Positions 21,839-33,299 of a DNA stretch of 64,000 bases are shown piece after piece. The notes below the pieces were generated by a model. The model was not told the origin of the DNA, ran no database searches, and was given only the letters and a program-made list of their open reading frames with translations. Position numbers and translations under genes: made by a program. The stretch is from assembly GCF_902686445.1 (NCBI RefSeq), contig NC_062232.1, positions 30,462,954 through 30,526,953 of the forward strand, read 5' to 3'. The DNA comes from Sciurus carolinensis. Lineage: Eukaryota > Chordata > Mammalia > Rodentia > Sciuridae. The first letter of the stretch is position 1; each line of letters opens with the position of its first letter.

Positions 21839-23206
21839 GCCTTCAACAAAATTCACAGCTATTAGCCATGCATGATCAAAAGACTGAAGAAACTAACAAT
21901 TAAAGGATTTATCTCAACATCATAAAGGTTATATATGACAAACCCAAAGTCACCATTATAGTGAATGGGGAAAAACTGAAAGCATTTTCTTTAAAATTCA
22001 GAACAAGTACTAGAAATTCTAGCCAAGCAATTGGGAAAGAGAAGGAAATAAACGGAATAAAAGTAGGAGAGGAAGAAGTCAAATTATCACTGTTTGCAGA
22101 TGATATGATCCTATACCTAGAAGATCCAAAAAGCACCACTAGAAGACTGCTAGGGCTAATATATTAAGCAAAGTAGCAAGTTACAAAATCAACATACAAA
22201 AATCAATAGCTTTACTATATATTTATGACAAATCTTCTGAGAAAGAGATTAGGAAACAATTCCATTCACAATAACCTAAAAAAAAAAAAAAAAAAAAAAA
22301 AGGCTAGGAATAAATCTAACCAAGGAGGTGAAAGACCTCTACAATGAAAACTATAGAACACTAAAGAAAGAAATTGAAGAAGATTCAAGATGGAAAGACT
22401 GCCCATGTTCATAGATAGGCAGAATTAATATTGTTAAAATGAACATATTACCAAAAGCAACATACTGATTCAGTGCAATTCCCATCAAAATACCAATGAC
22501 ATTCTTCACAGAACTAGAATAAACAGTCCTAAAATTCATTTGGAAGAGTAAAAAACCCAGAATCGCCAAAACAATTCTAAGCTGAAAAAGTATAATACCC
22601 GACTTCAAATTATACTACAGAACTATAATAACAAAAACTATATGGTACTGGCATAACAATAGACATACAGACCAATGGTACAGAATAGAAGATGCAGAGA
22701 CAAACCCAAATATATGCAGTCATCTGATTGTTGACAAAGGTGCCAAAAACATATATTGGAGGAAGACAGTCTTTTAAACAAATGGTGATGGGAAAACTGG
22801 TTATTCATATGTAGAAGAATGAGACTGTAATCTCTCACCCTGCACAAAAGTCAACTCAAAATGGATCAAAAACCTAGGAATTAGACCAGAAATTATGCAA
22901 CTCTTAGAAGAAAAGGTAGATTCAACACTCCAACATATAGGTGTGGGCAATGACTTTCCCAATATGATCCCTAAAGCTTAGGAAATAATGTCAGGAATTA
23001 ATAAATGGTATGGCATTAAATTTAAAAAAAACCTCTGCATAGCAAAGGAAACAAAAGTGAAAACACAGAATCTACCAAATGGGAGAAAATCTCTGCTAGC
23101 CACTCTACTCTGTTAGAGACAGAGGATTAATATCCAGAATATATAATGAACTCAAAAAGCTTACACAGAAAATCCAATAACCCAGTTAATAAATGGGCAA
23201 AAGATC

Positions 23207-23339
23207 TAAAAAGATATTTCTCCTTTTCTTTTTTTTTTTTTTTTTGGGGGGTGCTGGGGATTGAACCCAGGACCTTGTGCTTACAAGGCAAGCACTCTAC
23301 CGACTGAGCTATCTCCCCAGCCCCTAAAAAGATATTTCT
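23207..23339 (-). repeat. ID SINE with target duplication
   Basis: The SINE body is 23222-23324 (T-rich tail, GGGGATTGAACCCAGG, GAGCTATCTCCCCAGCCCC). It is bracketed by a perfect 15-bp duplication TAAAAAGATATTTCT at 23207-23221 and 23325-23339. A recent, complete insertion into old L1. Confidence 0.95.
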
Positions 23340-24164
23340 AAAAAAAAAAAAGACCACAAATGACCAAGAAATATATGAATATATGAAAAACTGTTCAATA
23401 TCTTTAGCAATTAGAGAAATGCAAATCAAAACTACTCTGAGATTTCATCTCACTTCAGTTAGAATGGCAGCCATCAAATATACAAACAATAATAAATGTT
23501 GGGGAAGGTATGGAGAAAAATGAACTGTTTTACACTCTTGGTGAGATTGTAAATTAGTACAACCACTATGGAAATCAGTATGTCAGTTCCTCAAAAGACT
23601 AGGAATGGAGAAACTATATAACCCAGGTATCCCACTCCTCAGTATTTATCTTAAAGAATTAGTCATCATACTATTTCGATGCATGCATACCCATGTCTAT
23701 AGCAGCATGATTCATGATAGCCAAATTATGGAACCAGTCTAGGTGTCTGTCAATAGATGAATGGATAAATTAAATGTATTATAATATACACAATGGAGTT
23801 TTATGCAGTTATAAATAAGAATGAAATTGTGTCATTTGCAGGAAAATGGATGGAATTTAAAAACATTATTTTAAATCAAATAAGCCAAACTTAGAAAGGC
23901 AAGAGTCATATATGAAAGCTAAAGAAGAAAAGGGAAAAGAAGGATGGGATTGGGTGGGAGGGTCTGTTGAAAGTCAAAGGGAGATCAGTAGAGTAAAGGA
24001 AAGGGACCCTGGCAAAGGAGGAAGGAAAGGAAAAGGGAAATACTGGGAAATAATATTAGCCAAATTATAGCTATTTGCATGCATGTATTAATATGTAACA
24101 ACCAATTCCATCATTATGTACAACTATAAATTGCCAATTAAAAAAAGGGAAAAAAGGAAAAAAT

Positions 24165-24298
24165 GAAAGACTTTAAAACAGAAAAAAATCATATAAAAAC
24201 ATTCATTTCAAAATGGATTAAATACTTAAAGATAAGTTCTAAAATCATAAAACTGCTAAAAGAAACAATAGGGAAAAAACTTCTTGGCATAGGCACCT
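24165..24298 (+). mobile_element. L1 ORF2 3' fragment, left part
   Basis: ATTTCAAAATGGATTAAATA and AACTTCTTGGCATAGG are L1 ORF2 C-terminal sequences. They resume after the LTR at about 24731 (CCCAAAGCATATACAACAAA), so one old L1 fragment was split. Confidence 0.6.
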
Positions 24299-24730
24299 AC
24301 TATCATATGGATATGAGGTATCCCCCAAAAGTTCCCGTGTTAGTACAAGAGGTGAAATTATTAGATTATGGGAGATGTAACCTAATCAATGTATTAATCC
24401 ATTTGATGGAGTAATAATTTGGGACAAATAACTGGATAGTAAACTAAAGGCAGGTAGGGCATGGCTGGAGGAGGTGGGTTACTGAAGAAGTACCCTTGGG
24501 GATTATATCTTGTCGTCCTGACTCCTACTTCTCTCTTTCTTTTTCCTAGCCACCATGAAGTGAACAGCAATCCTCCACTGCCACCCTTCTGCCATGATGT
24601 TCTGCCATACCTTGGGCCCAGACCAGTGGAGTTGGCTGACCATGAACTGAATCTCTGAAACCATGAAACAAAATAAACTTTTCCGCCTCTAGGTTCTTGT
24701 CAACTTGGTGATGAAAAGTTTCCTAACACA
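24299..24730 (+). mobile_element. MaLR-type LTR interrupting an L1 fragment
   Basis: TATGGATATGAGGTATCCCC at the left and CTCTGAAACCATGAAACAAA plus AATAAACTTTTCC at the right match the layout of the LTR at 21408. Diverged; ends approximate to about 10 bp. Confidence 0.7.
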
Positions 24731-24773
24731 GTACCCAAAGCATATACAACAAATCAAAAAGAGACATGTAGAA

Positions 24774-25343
<570 letters not shown>

Positions 25344-25970
25344 GCCTATGCACACAGTGAACGTGCCCTGGGTGTGGTCCCTAGGCTCTCACTAACATGT
25401 CCTTTGACTCTTAAGGAGGGAGAAGGGGATAAAAGCAATCCACCTTCCTGGATAGTTCATCAGCTGTCCTACTGAACCCTAAAATATTGTTGCCATGCCC
25501 TGCCTTGAGGTCAGCAAAGTCAGTGGTCAGCCAAGGATGGACTCAGAAGAATCTGACAACTGGAAAATTCTGGATTAAATTCTAAAGTTTATGGCATAAG
25601 ACAAGTGTTTGTCTGCTTGGATATACCCAGAGTGAGGCTGAAGCCAGTCAAGGTGGTAAACACAGCTATGGTCAGTTTGTTGGGTGAGGTCAGAAGTCAG
25701 CAGTATGTTGCTTGCTGTTTCACCAACAGACCCTCCCAACCAGAATTAGTAGAATTCTGTCTCCCTTGGCCAGGCACAACCTTGTGCACTGAAGCATGGG
25801 GGTGTCTGGCTGGCTGGCAGAGCAGGTCCAGGAATCATCAGCCTGTGTTAGTCTGTATGTTGACAGTTAGCAAGAAGGGGCCAGGTATGATGAAACCTAG
25901 ACAGCAGAAGTGCTCTTGAATGACACCTGAGGGAGAGTTATTACTGGTTCTTGTGAAGAATATCTGCAAA
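25344..25970. other. No gene seen; possibly 3' UTR of the UBE2D retrocopy
   Basis: Sequence directly downstream of the UBE2D-like frame with no recognisable repeat. It may be copied 3' UTR, but no A tail marks its end. Confidence 0.35.
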
Positions 25971-26090
25971 GCCAGGTGCAGTGGTGCACACCTGTAATCC
26001 CAGCTTCTTTGGAGGCAGAGGCAGGAGGATCAAGAGTTTGAGGCCAGTCTAGGCAACTTGGCAAGACCCTTTCTCAAAAAACAAAGAATC
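25971..26090 (+). repeat. B1 SINE monomer
   Basis: GCCAGGTGCAGTGGTGCACA, CCTGTAATCCCAGC and GGCAAGACCCTTTCTC followed by an A-rich tail. No ID half follows. Confidence 0.92.
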
Positions 26091-26282
26091 AGTGAGTCTT
26101 TTTGTTTATTACTTCTCTTCTGTCTAAATAGATTAGAATGGAATGTGGTTTTTCTAACACATTTTTCTTGAGACCTTTATAGACTTCATTATTACCCTCA
26201 TTGAAGTTTCCTGGTAGCTGTCAAAACAAGTTTTAACTGATTAAATTTTAAATTGTATTTAGTTACTTTAACATTTCTTTTG

Positions 26283-26362
26283 AGGCCACTGATGTAGCTC
26301 AGTACCAGAGTTCTTGCCTAGCATTCACAAGCCCTGGGTTCATTCCTTAACACCATGGGGGT
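26283..26362 (+). repeat. ID SINE, diverged
   Basis: GATGTAGCTCAGTACCAGAG and CCCTGGGTTCATTCC are A-box and B-box regions; the tail is degraded. Confidence 0.8.
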
Positions 26363-27899
26363 AAAATCAATTGATTATAAGCTGTTTTAGACATAACAAA
26401 AGGAATTTTTTTCAGTGTGTCCTCTAACTACAAATCTAATTTACAGACACATGGCAGCAGATCTCACTACAATAATGAAGATAAATGCAAATCCCTAGGT
26501 AACCCTCACTGGTGCCAGGCCTATTTCATGCACTTTACACATAGACATATTCAGTTGTCCTCAGACAGATAGTCTTTTAATGTAAACAGCCAAGGAGGTG
26601 AGGGCAAAGAGGTGGCCCAGCTGCAGATGGTGGTCCTGATTCACACACAAGTGACCAGGTTCTAGAGTTTGTGTGCTGGACAGCCTGGAACTATTCCAAG
26701 CTGAACCTTGTGTATCTTCTGCAAACATACTGAAGGACAGGAGAGAGAAAGGATGGAGGTTTGCTGCAGTATTACATCTTCCACAGCAGATAGTTAAGAA
26801 GGGTCAACAGGACTCACCAAGTAAGGGGGTTACAGCCATTACTGAGGTGTTCCTCCTCCAAGAAAAGTTTGTTTTTGTTTTTTTTTAATTTTATTCATCC
26901 ATCAGTCCTGAATGTTTGACAAGCAGCAGTATTTCCCCATATCAGTCATGTTCTCTGCTCCAAGTTGAAGGGACATGACTATTTCAAGTGAGAGTGTCAC
27001 TCCCTCTGCTTTTTTCTTCCAGGTACAACAGACTAGCAAGAGAGTAGACACAGAAATATGCTATGTAAGTGCCTCGGAGGTTTCGTGGGAGACATTGTTC
27101 AAGAGAAGCTGGTCAGGCAGAGAGATCTTCCTGTGAAGCTTTGAGCTGTCTCCTGAGCCACTCACAGAGTACTACCTGTTCTTTACACACATGTGGGCCA
27201 CTCACTTTCCTTGACTACAGCATGTTGGTGCCATTCTCAGTCATGGTGGCTTTGATAATGTCACATCTTTGATGCCTAATCAACAACCATCATAACAATG
27301 ATCCACAACCTTTCTGGTTACACTGGAACGGGTCTGTCTACCCCAACTCACCTGCTTGTTTCTGGGAGGCCAGTCCCTGCATGCCTCCCCTGCCTGACCT
27401 CAAATGGTGCTGCTGCTCACTATGGCACTACATGGGGGCCTAGCCTGTCCCCTGACCACATGCCCTTTGCCTTTAGAACTCAGCGTTGCCCTGGGTGTTC
27501 AGAATAGAGTGAGCTCCCTTGCATCCTGTCTGCTGCAGAATTACATCCCAAGGAATCTGAGTGCATCCTGGAGACTCTAGGAATGGGACAGCATCATCAG
27601 AAAGTGAGGTCTCATTCTGTGGCTTCTGCTGTCTTCCTCTGCAGTGCCACACACTGCATTTCTCTCCTCACACTAAGAAGCAGCACGTGTAAATTGTCAG
27701 GATATAAAGCACATAACATCTCCCCTCATGAGAGATGACCATCTTTTTTAGAAGCAAGAACAAAATTATGAAACCATAGTGAGATCTGGGTTATGCTTTT
27801 CTATGTGATGAGGTTTTTCCTTACCTCCACCTTCTCCCACCAGGATCCTATACAAAGTCCAAGTGTAAGTCATTTGCAGACTAGAACACAGGGAGGGGC
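26363..27899. other. Unassigned, relatively GC-rich, no gene seen
   Basis: About 1.5 kb with higher GC than its surroundings and no SINE, L1 or LTR that I recognise. Frames at 26673-26888 and 27298-27507 have no known domain. It could be old retrotransposed UTR or unique DNA. Confidence 0.35.
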
Positions 27900-28167
27900 A
27901 AGACTCAAATGTAAATAAAAATACAATTCCCTTATAAAACTAAAAAAAATGTATTAATATAAAAGCTTTCTGCACAGAAAAGGAAAAAAATCAATGGAGT
28001 AAAAAGGAACCTATGGAACTGCAGAAAACATTTGCAAGTCATATCTCATAAGAGGTTAATACTGACAATAAATAAGGAACCCATACAAATCAATTACAAA
28101 ATTTCCAGTAACCATATTAAAAATAGGGAAAAGATCTGAGTAATTATTTCTCAAAATAGGACATATA

Positions 28168-28255
28168 GGAGGCAGTTATAATTCAGTGGTAGAGGAGCTG
28201 GCTAGCATGCAGGAGGCCCAGGGTTTGATCCTCAGCACTGCAAAAGTAAGAAAGA
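28168..28255 (+). repeat. ID SINE, diverged
   Basis: AATTCAGTGGTAGAGGAGCT and GGTTTGATCCTCAGCACTGC followed by a GAAAG-rich tail, within L1. Confidence 0.85.
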
Positions 28256-28446
28256 AGAAAAGAAGGAAGGAAGAAAGGAGGGAGAGAATGGAAAAAAGAA
28301 AAGAAGGAAGAATATATACAAATGACCAACAGGAGAAAAGATGCTCAATATCACTAATCATCAGGAAAATGCAAATAAAATCTACAATGAGATTTCATCA
28401 CACCTCTGCTAAAAAAGCTATTGTCAGAAAGAAGATAAATATTGGT

Positions 28447-28669
28447 TTCCAGGAGCAGTACTGCTCACCTGTAATCCCAGTGACTGGGGCAGAGGGAGGG
28501 GGTGGTGAGTGAGGCAGATTGCAAGTTTGAGGTCAGCTTCAACAACTTAGCAAGACCCTAAGAAATTTGGCAAGACTATATCTGAAAAACAATAATAAAT
28601 AAATAAAATGACTGGGGATGTAGCTTTAATTTAAAGTGCCCAGTGCCAAAAAAAAAAAAAAAAAAAAAA
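28447..28669 (+). repeat. B1-dID dimeric SINE
   Basis: B1 half (CCAGGAGCAGTACTGCTCAC, GTAATCCCAGTGACTGG) with a short G-rich insertion, then dID half GACTGGGGATGTAGC truncated before a long A tail. Confidence 0.85.
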
Positions 28670-29321
28670 GTGTTTGCAAAGAAGGGGACAAAAGGAACCC
28701 TTGCACACTATTGGTGGGAATATAATTGGGTGGAGCCATTATGGAAAACATTGTGCAGGTTCCTCAAAAAATTAAAAATAGAACTACCATATTATTCACT
28801 AACTCTACCTCTGAATAGATAGCCAAAGAAAATGAATCTTGAGGAGTTATCTGCACTCATGTGAATGGCTCAGCAAGGTGCCAAGATATAGAAACAACCT
28901 AAATGTAACATCAGCAAATAAATGGATCAAGAGAACATATTATATATATACATGGGAATGTTATTGTGACTTAAAACAAGAATGCTGTCCTGCCACTTGT
29001 GACAACATGTATGAATCTGGAGAACATTATGCTAAGTGAAACTGGCCAGATGCAGAAAAACAAATGTTGCATGATTTCACTTATATGTAGAGTCTAAAAT
29101 ACTCAAACTCATAGAAGCAGAGAGCAAAATGGTAGCTGTCAGACATTGAAGGGGAGGAGATATAAGGAAATGTTGGCCAAAGTTTCAGCTATGTAAGATT
29201 AATAAATTCTAGAAATCTGATTACAACCATATGACTATAGTTAACAAAACTGTATTTTACACAGTTTGCCCTGAGGGTTGATCTTAAGTGTTCTCAACAT
29301 ACACATACAAGAAGCATGAAT

Positions 29322-29443
29322 GATGGGCATAGGAATATAGCTCAGTGGTAGAGAGCTGGCCTAGCATGTGTATTGTGTAGCATGTGTAAGACCCAGGGGA
29401 TTCAATCCCCAGCACTCTGTGCAGATAAATAAATAAATAAATA
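29322..29443 (+). repeat. ID SINE with internal duplication
   Basis: ATATAGCTCAGTGGTAGAG and GGGATTCAATCCCCAGCAC with an (AAAT)n tail. TAGCATGTGTA occurs twice in the anticodon-arm region, a small tandem duplication in this copy. Confidence 0.88.
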
Positions 29444-29582
29444 GGAAGAATGAATGAGCAAATATACACAGGGTTTTAAAAAAGTTCTTATAAACAGATA
29501 AACAGATAAATAAAATTAAGTTGGTAAAACCCCCAAAGAACTTGAAAGTAATTTTTTAAAATATGATTACCTCTAGGAAGAA

Positions 29583-29742
29583 AAAAACTAAAGTGTGGGG
29601 CTGGAGTTGTGGCTCAGTAGTAGAGCACTCCCCTAGCACGTGTGAGGCACTGGGTTTGATCCTCAGCACCACATAAAATAAATAATTAAAATAAAGGTAT
29701 TGTGTCCACCTACAACTAAAAACTATATTAAAAACTAAAGTG
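29583..29742 (+). repeat. ID SINE, long-tail type, with target duplication
   Basis: The body from about 29597 carries GGGGCTGGAGTTGTGGCTCA and an ATAAAGGTATTGTGTCCACC tail. A 13-bp duplication AAAAACTAAAGTG flanks it (29583-29595 and 29730-29742). Confidence 0.94.
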
Positions 29743-29833
29743 CAAGAAGAGAAAATAGAATAACATTGTTTTAGCTATAGATTTCAAGTTTTGTTTACCA
29801 AAATAATCGCTATAATTATTTCATTTCAATTTT

Positions 29834-30031
29834 AAGCTGGACATGGTGGCTCACGCCTATAATTCCAGGGATCAAGGAAGTTGAGGCAGGAGGATCATAA
29901 ATTGAAGAACAGCCTGGACAACTTAATTAATAAGACCTCGTCTCAAAATTAAAAATAAAAAGCGCTTGTGGGTTAGCTCAATGGTAGAGGGCCCCTGGGT
30001 TCAATCCCTAGTGCTAGAAAAAGAAAAAAAA
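29834..30031 (+). repeat. B1-dID dimeric SINE
   Basis: AGCTGGACATGGTGGCTCAC begins the B1 half; GTGGGTTAGCTCAATGGTAG and GGGTTCAATCCC mark the dID half; an A-rich tail ends it. Confidence 0.9.
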
Positions 30032-30034
30032 ATT

Positions 30035-30126
30035 TCATGTAAGTGGAACTATAAAAGTTTCCTTTTATTCAGCACAATTACAGTATTTTGAGATTCATCC
30101 CATGTCATAGCAGACATCATTAGGTC
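30035..30126 (-). mobile_element. Ancient L1 (L1M-type) fragment, left of FAM47
   Basis: TATTTTGAGATTCATCCCAT and the following phrase match the complement of ancient L1 ORF2 3' sequence. The next part of the same L1 appears to continue at about 31885 on the other side of the FAM47 gene. Confidence 0.55.
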
Positions 30127-30149
30127 ATTTTTTAAAAAGAAATTCTGCT

Positions 30150-30155
30150 TTTATT
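30150..30155 (-). terminator. Candidate poly(A) signal of FAM47
   Basis: AATAAA on the minus strand, about 290 bp past the stop codon. Further downstream a T run on the plus strand (about 30127-30133) is compatible with a remnant poly(A) tail of a retrocopy. Confidence 0.5.
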
Positions 30156-30440
30156 TAGGGTGTTACATATTTTTACAAATAATTGAGATAATGATGTAAT
30201 ATTCTCAACTGCTACAAAAATGTGAAAAAATGTAGATGAAAGTTGCTTTCATCATTGATAAAATGACTATAGTATTGATGAATCCAAAGCAGTTTGTGAA
30301 AATTGTTTGTAAACATGAGGTGTTGAATTTGCAAATGTTGCCAAAGTTGTACATTCGTGACAGGATGGTCATTGTGTATTTTGATTGATATTTGAAATGA
30401 GAACAAGAAATAGATAAATAAGTAGTAAATCAAAAACCCT

Positions 30441-31727
30441 CTAGTCATCTTCATCTTCATCTTCATCTTCATCTTCATCTTCATCTTTTATGTTTGCATG
30501 AGCTTTTATTGCTTTTGGTATAGGAGTCTTAACAGAGTCATAGTTCCATCCCTTCCTGATAAACAGTTTCTCGAGGATGTCTGGCATACAGTAGCCTTTG
30601 CTCACAATGAAATCCTTAAAGGCAATTGTCCCATAAAGATCGTCAATAATTTCTGTTTGAGGAGTACGGGATCCTTTACTTTCATGTAAGATCTTGGGGT
30701 CAATTAATGGTTCATCATTTACTAGCTTTCTCCACAACTTGGGCTTCAGGTACCATGCCCCATACCTCATCTTCACCCAGTTGGGTTTATAAGAATTCTT
30801 GAATTTGTGGAGTTTCCTCTCAAAGTCTAGTTCCTGTATGGAGAATCTTATCTCCTTCAATTTGTTTAGCCTGGTGCAATACTTGAGGTCAGAAGGAAGT
30901 AGATTTATTTTCTTGATGTGGTAGTCATTGTAGGTTGGTCTGCACTCGTAGTCAACATCAACCTGTTGCATCATGAACTCTTCATCAATGCCCAAGTCTC
31001 CAAATGTAGCAACCCATTTGCAGAAGTCGCTGATTCCTTTTGGTATGTGCCTATGACTCTGAGAATCTGGCAAATCTTTTTTACTCAATATGTCTTCTTT
31101 GTGAATCAAATTATTTCTATTTGACCCTGGAATCTTGGGGGGTTCCAGGAAGCTTTGTTTACTAAGGCATTTGACAACCTTGGGGAGTTCCTTGGTTCTT
31201 TTGCCCTGGTCCTCACAGTAAGCCCATGTGTCTTGCAGCTTCCTGTCAGGATCCAGCACTTCCAGCACTTTTGATAAGATGTCTGCAGGGAGATCTTCTT
31301 GCAGAGTCGGGTACTGAGCCAAGGGATGCTGGGTCAGGCTGGCTTCGACATCCTCTACAAATGCCTTGCGTGCCAGTTGAGTCCCTGAGAGTGTGGAAAA
31401 CAGACCTATGTCCTTGGACAGCTTTTTGCGACTCTTTGTGGGTGCAGGCTGGGGAACTCTGTGAGAAATCGTTGGGAGAAAGGCCTCCTTGGGGCCCCGA
31501 GTGATCAGATCTTCACACGAGGGACAGCCTTTCCTGAAGTCATCCAGTCCTTCTTTGACAAATACCCACCGCCGGCTATCCAGTGAAGTGGGGAACTTCA
31601 GAAGCTTCTTCTTGTGCTTTGCGAAACACCTAGAAGGCAGATGGTCATTGTACCAGGGCCTGCAGGTCATGCCCAGGGGCAGTGGCTCCAACACCCATGG
31701 CCGGAACCGCCACTTGTGTTCCGCCAT
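30441..31727 (-). CDS. FAM47: FAM47 family protein, intact intronless gene
   Basis: A single 428-codon frame from ATG at 31727 in good initiation context (ACCATGG); upstream extension to 31748 relies on GTG. The N-terminus has family hallmarks: CRPWYNDHLPSRCFAKHKKK near residues 20-40, then RRWVFVKEGLDDFRKGCPSCEDL. A conserved middle reads ARKAFVEDVEASLT and DILSKVLEVLDPDRKLQDTW. The C-terminal domain includes YECRPTYNDYHIKKI and KPNWVKMRYGAWYLKPKLWR. It resembles FAM47E in length and lacks the long proline-rich tandem repeats of primate FAM47A/B/C. The last about 15 residues are an Asp-Glu run encoded by a hexanucleotide repeat. Human X-linked FAM47 genes are mostly testis-expressed and poorly characterised, so no specific activity is assigned. 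An intact frame among decayed elements suggests it is maintained. Confidence 0.9.
   Translation of the reverse strand: MAEHKWRFRPWVLEPLPLGMTCRPWYNDHLPSRCFAKHKKKLLKFPTSLDSRRWVFVKEGLDDFRKGCPSCEDLITRGPKEAFLPTISHRVPQPAPTKSRKKLSKDIGLFSTLSGTQLARKAFVEDVEASLTQHPLAQYPTLQEDLPADILSKVLEVLDPDRKLQDTWAYCEDQGKRTKELPKVVKCLSKQSFLEPPKIPGSNRNNLIHKEDILSKKDLPDSQSHRHIPKGISDFCKWVATFGDLGIDEEFMMQQVDVDYECRPTYNDYHIKKINLLPSDLKYCTRLNKLKEIRFSIQELDFERKLHKFKNSYKPNWVKMRYGAWYLKPKLWRKLVNDEPLIDPKILHESKGSRTPQTEIIDDLYGTIAFKDFIVSKGYCMPDILEKLFIRKGWNYDSVKTPIPKAIKAHANIKDEDEDEDEDEDEDD
30444..30486 (-). repeat. (TCATCT)n repeat coding the acidic FAM47 tail
   Basis: About seven TCATCT units on the plus strand, read as GAT-GAA (Asp-Glu) codons on the minus strand just before the stop. 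A 6-bp period keeps the frame whatever the unit count, so tail length is probably polymorphic. Confidence 0.9.
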
Positions 31728-31884
31728 GGTACCTGGCTCCGGAACCACCCACCGCCCAAGCGAGCCTCAGCGCTGTGTTTACCCAAGACTACCGGGGTTG
31801 CTAGGAGACTCCCAACGAGGATTCTCCTGGAGGGGCAGCGACCAAGAGCTCCACCCCCCATTTTGTGGTCCCTTGTAGGGACAT
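31728..31884 (-). promoter_or_regulatory. FAM47 5' leader / proximal promoter
   Basis: A GC-rich stretch between the start codon and resumed ancient L1 sequence. I see no TATA box. Being GC-rich where the surroundings are AT-rich, it is probably transcribed leader or promoter, by inference only. Confidence 0.4.
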
Positions 31885-32110
31885 AATGCACTCTTTATCC
31901 ACTCGCATTTAATGGCCATTTGAGTTGTTTCCCAATTGGAATGATTTCAGAGAATGCTTCTAGGAACATTTGTATCCACATCCTTGTGTGCACATACGCG
32001 TTCTTTTTTCCTGGGTAAATTTTAGCTGGAGTCCAATGGTGGGATCATGAGAGGTGTGTTTAACATTTTTAACCAACCACCAAATGTTTCCCAAATGAGT
32101 GTACTATTTT
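31885..32110 (-). mobile_element. Ancient L1 (L1M-type) fragment, right of FAM47
   Basis: CTCTTTATCCACTCGCATTT, GCCATTTGAGTTGTTTCC and TGGGATCATGAG are the complement of ancient L1 ORF2 sequence. They directly continue the fragment at 30035-30126. Confidence 0.65.
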
Positions 32111-32166
32111 CTTTAATTTACAGATAAAACTATATGTCTTTATCAAGTATAACATGAGTTTCTGAA

Positions 32167-32201
<35 letters not shown>
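32167..32201. repeat. (AC)n microsatellite
   Basis: About 17 uninterrupted AC units. Confidence 0.95.
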
Positions 32202-32203
<2 letters not shown>

Positions 32204-32460
32204 GGAATAACCAAATCTAGTTAATCAACATATGCATTACCTCACACAGTTGTCATTTTGCATTGAAAACAGCATTTTTTCAAAAATAGTATACAAGGGT
32301 CACCATCTTATACAATAGATCTCTTGGATTTTTCCTTCTACTTACCTAAAATTTTGTATCCTTTGACCATGTGGTTGTACTATTTTGTATTCCTTCTAGC
32401 AGTGTATAACAATTTCAATTCCTCCTCAGCCTCCCAACATTTGTTATGGTTAGTCATTTT

Positions 32461-32599
32461 AACTTTGACTATTTTATTTTATTCTATTTATTTATTTATT
32501 TATTTATTGCAGTGCTGGGGATCAAACCCAGGGTCTTGTGCTTGCGAGGCAAACACTCTATCAGCTGAGCTATCTCCCCAGCCAACTTTGACTATTTTA
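32461..32599 (-). repeat. ID SINE with target duplication
   Basis: The body (32477-32583) reads GCAGTGCTGGGGATCAAACC to GAGCTATCTCCCCAGCC. A 16-bp duplication AACTTTGACTATTTTA occurs at 32461-32476 and 32584-32599. Confidence 0.95.
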
Positions 32600-33299
32600 A
32601 TAGGCATATAGTCCTATCTGCATTGTGGTTTTAATTTGCATTTGTTCTAATTCTGTTTTTTACAAAGTTGATTATTTGTTTGGAATCTGCTATATCCTTT
32701 AAATTTCTATGGGAATTTAAAAAAATCACTTAGTGAATATCTACCCAAAAAAGCCTTTTTGGGTTTAATGAGGGTTATGTGGACTCTGCAGATTAATTTG
32801 AAGATAAATAATAATAATATTGAGTTTTCTGAATCATAAAATTTGTTTATTCTTTTGTTTATCATAAATCATAGAGCTCACTTGTCTTCCATATCTAAGG
32901 GACCAGTCTCTCCTACATTATGTCTAGTTTCTTGCAAACTATTATCTTAATAAATCTGTCCTGATTTAGTTGTTGTCTCAGAAAAAAAAAATCTGGTCCA
33001 TTTTAGTTTATCTTGTTCTGTATTGACCTGTCGCCATCAATCACATGAAGCGGCCTTCTCCAAGTATCAAATTCCTCATTTCATTATTACTGACATGATT
33101 TGAAAGTGCAGATCATACCCAATTTACTGAAACCAACTTCTTCTTTAGATTATATTATTCTATATTGTTTTATTCTCCTAAAGCTCATGACAGATATTGT
33201 CTTTTAAATCTACAAAATGAATAGCAAATTCCTTATCATACCATACTAGGCTTTTATGAATATGATCCAGCATAACACCACTCATTAGGTAGTTAGCTA
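32600..33299. other. Intergenic, no gene seen
   Basis: AT-rich. The first about 150 bp may be further ancient L1 3' sequence, too diverged to assign. Confidence 0.4.

Larger units (their letters stand above)
18291..24164 (+). mobile_element. Old L1 element, rearranged and interrupted
   Basis: A plus-strand L1 with 5' UTR-like sequence (18291-18760), ORF1 remnants (18760-20320), EN region (about 20400-21050), RT and C-terminal ORF2 (21110-23900) and a purine-rich 3' UTR ending in A-rich sequence near 24160. ORF2 joins EN to RT abruptly near 21050-21110, implying an internal deletion of several hundred bases. It has been invaded by an LTR-like insert (18957-19438), a long-tail ID SINE (19824-19962), a MaLR LTR (21408-21838) and an ID SINE (23222-23324). 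All frames are dead. Confidence 0.8.
27900..29290 (+). mobile_element. Old L1 3' part (ORF2 C-terminus and 3' UTR), with nested SINEs
   Basis: CTTTCTGCACAGAAAAGGAA, CATATTAAAAATAGGGAAAA, GAGATTTCATCACACC and ATTATGCTAAGTGAAAC trace the end of L1 ORF2. It then passes into an L1MA-like 3' UTR (ATGGTAGCTGTCAGACATTG, TATGACTATAGTTAACAA). Interrupted by SINEs at 28168 and 28447. Confidence 0.82.
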
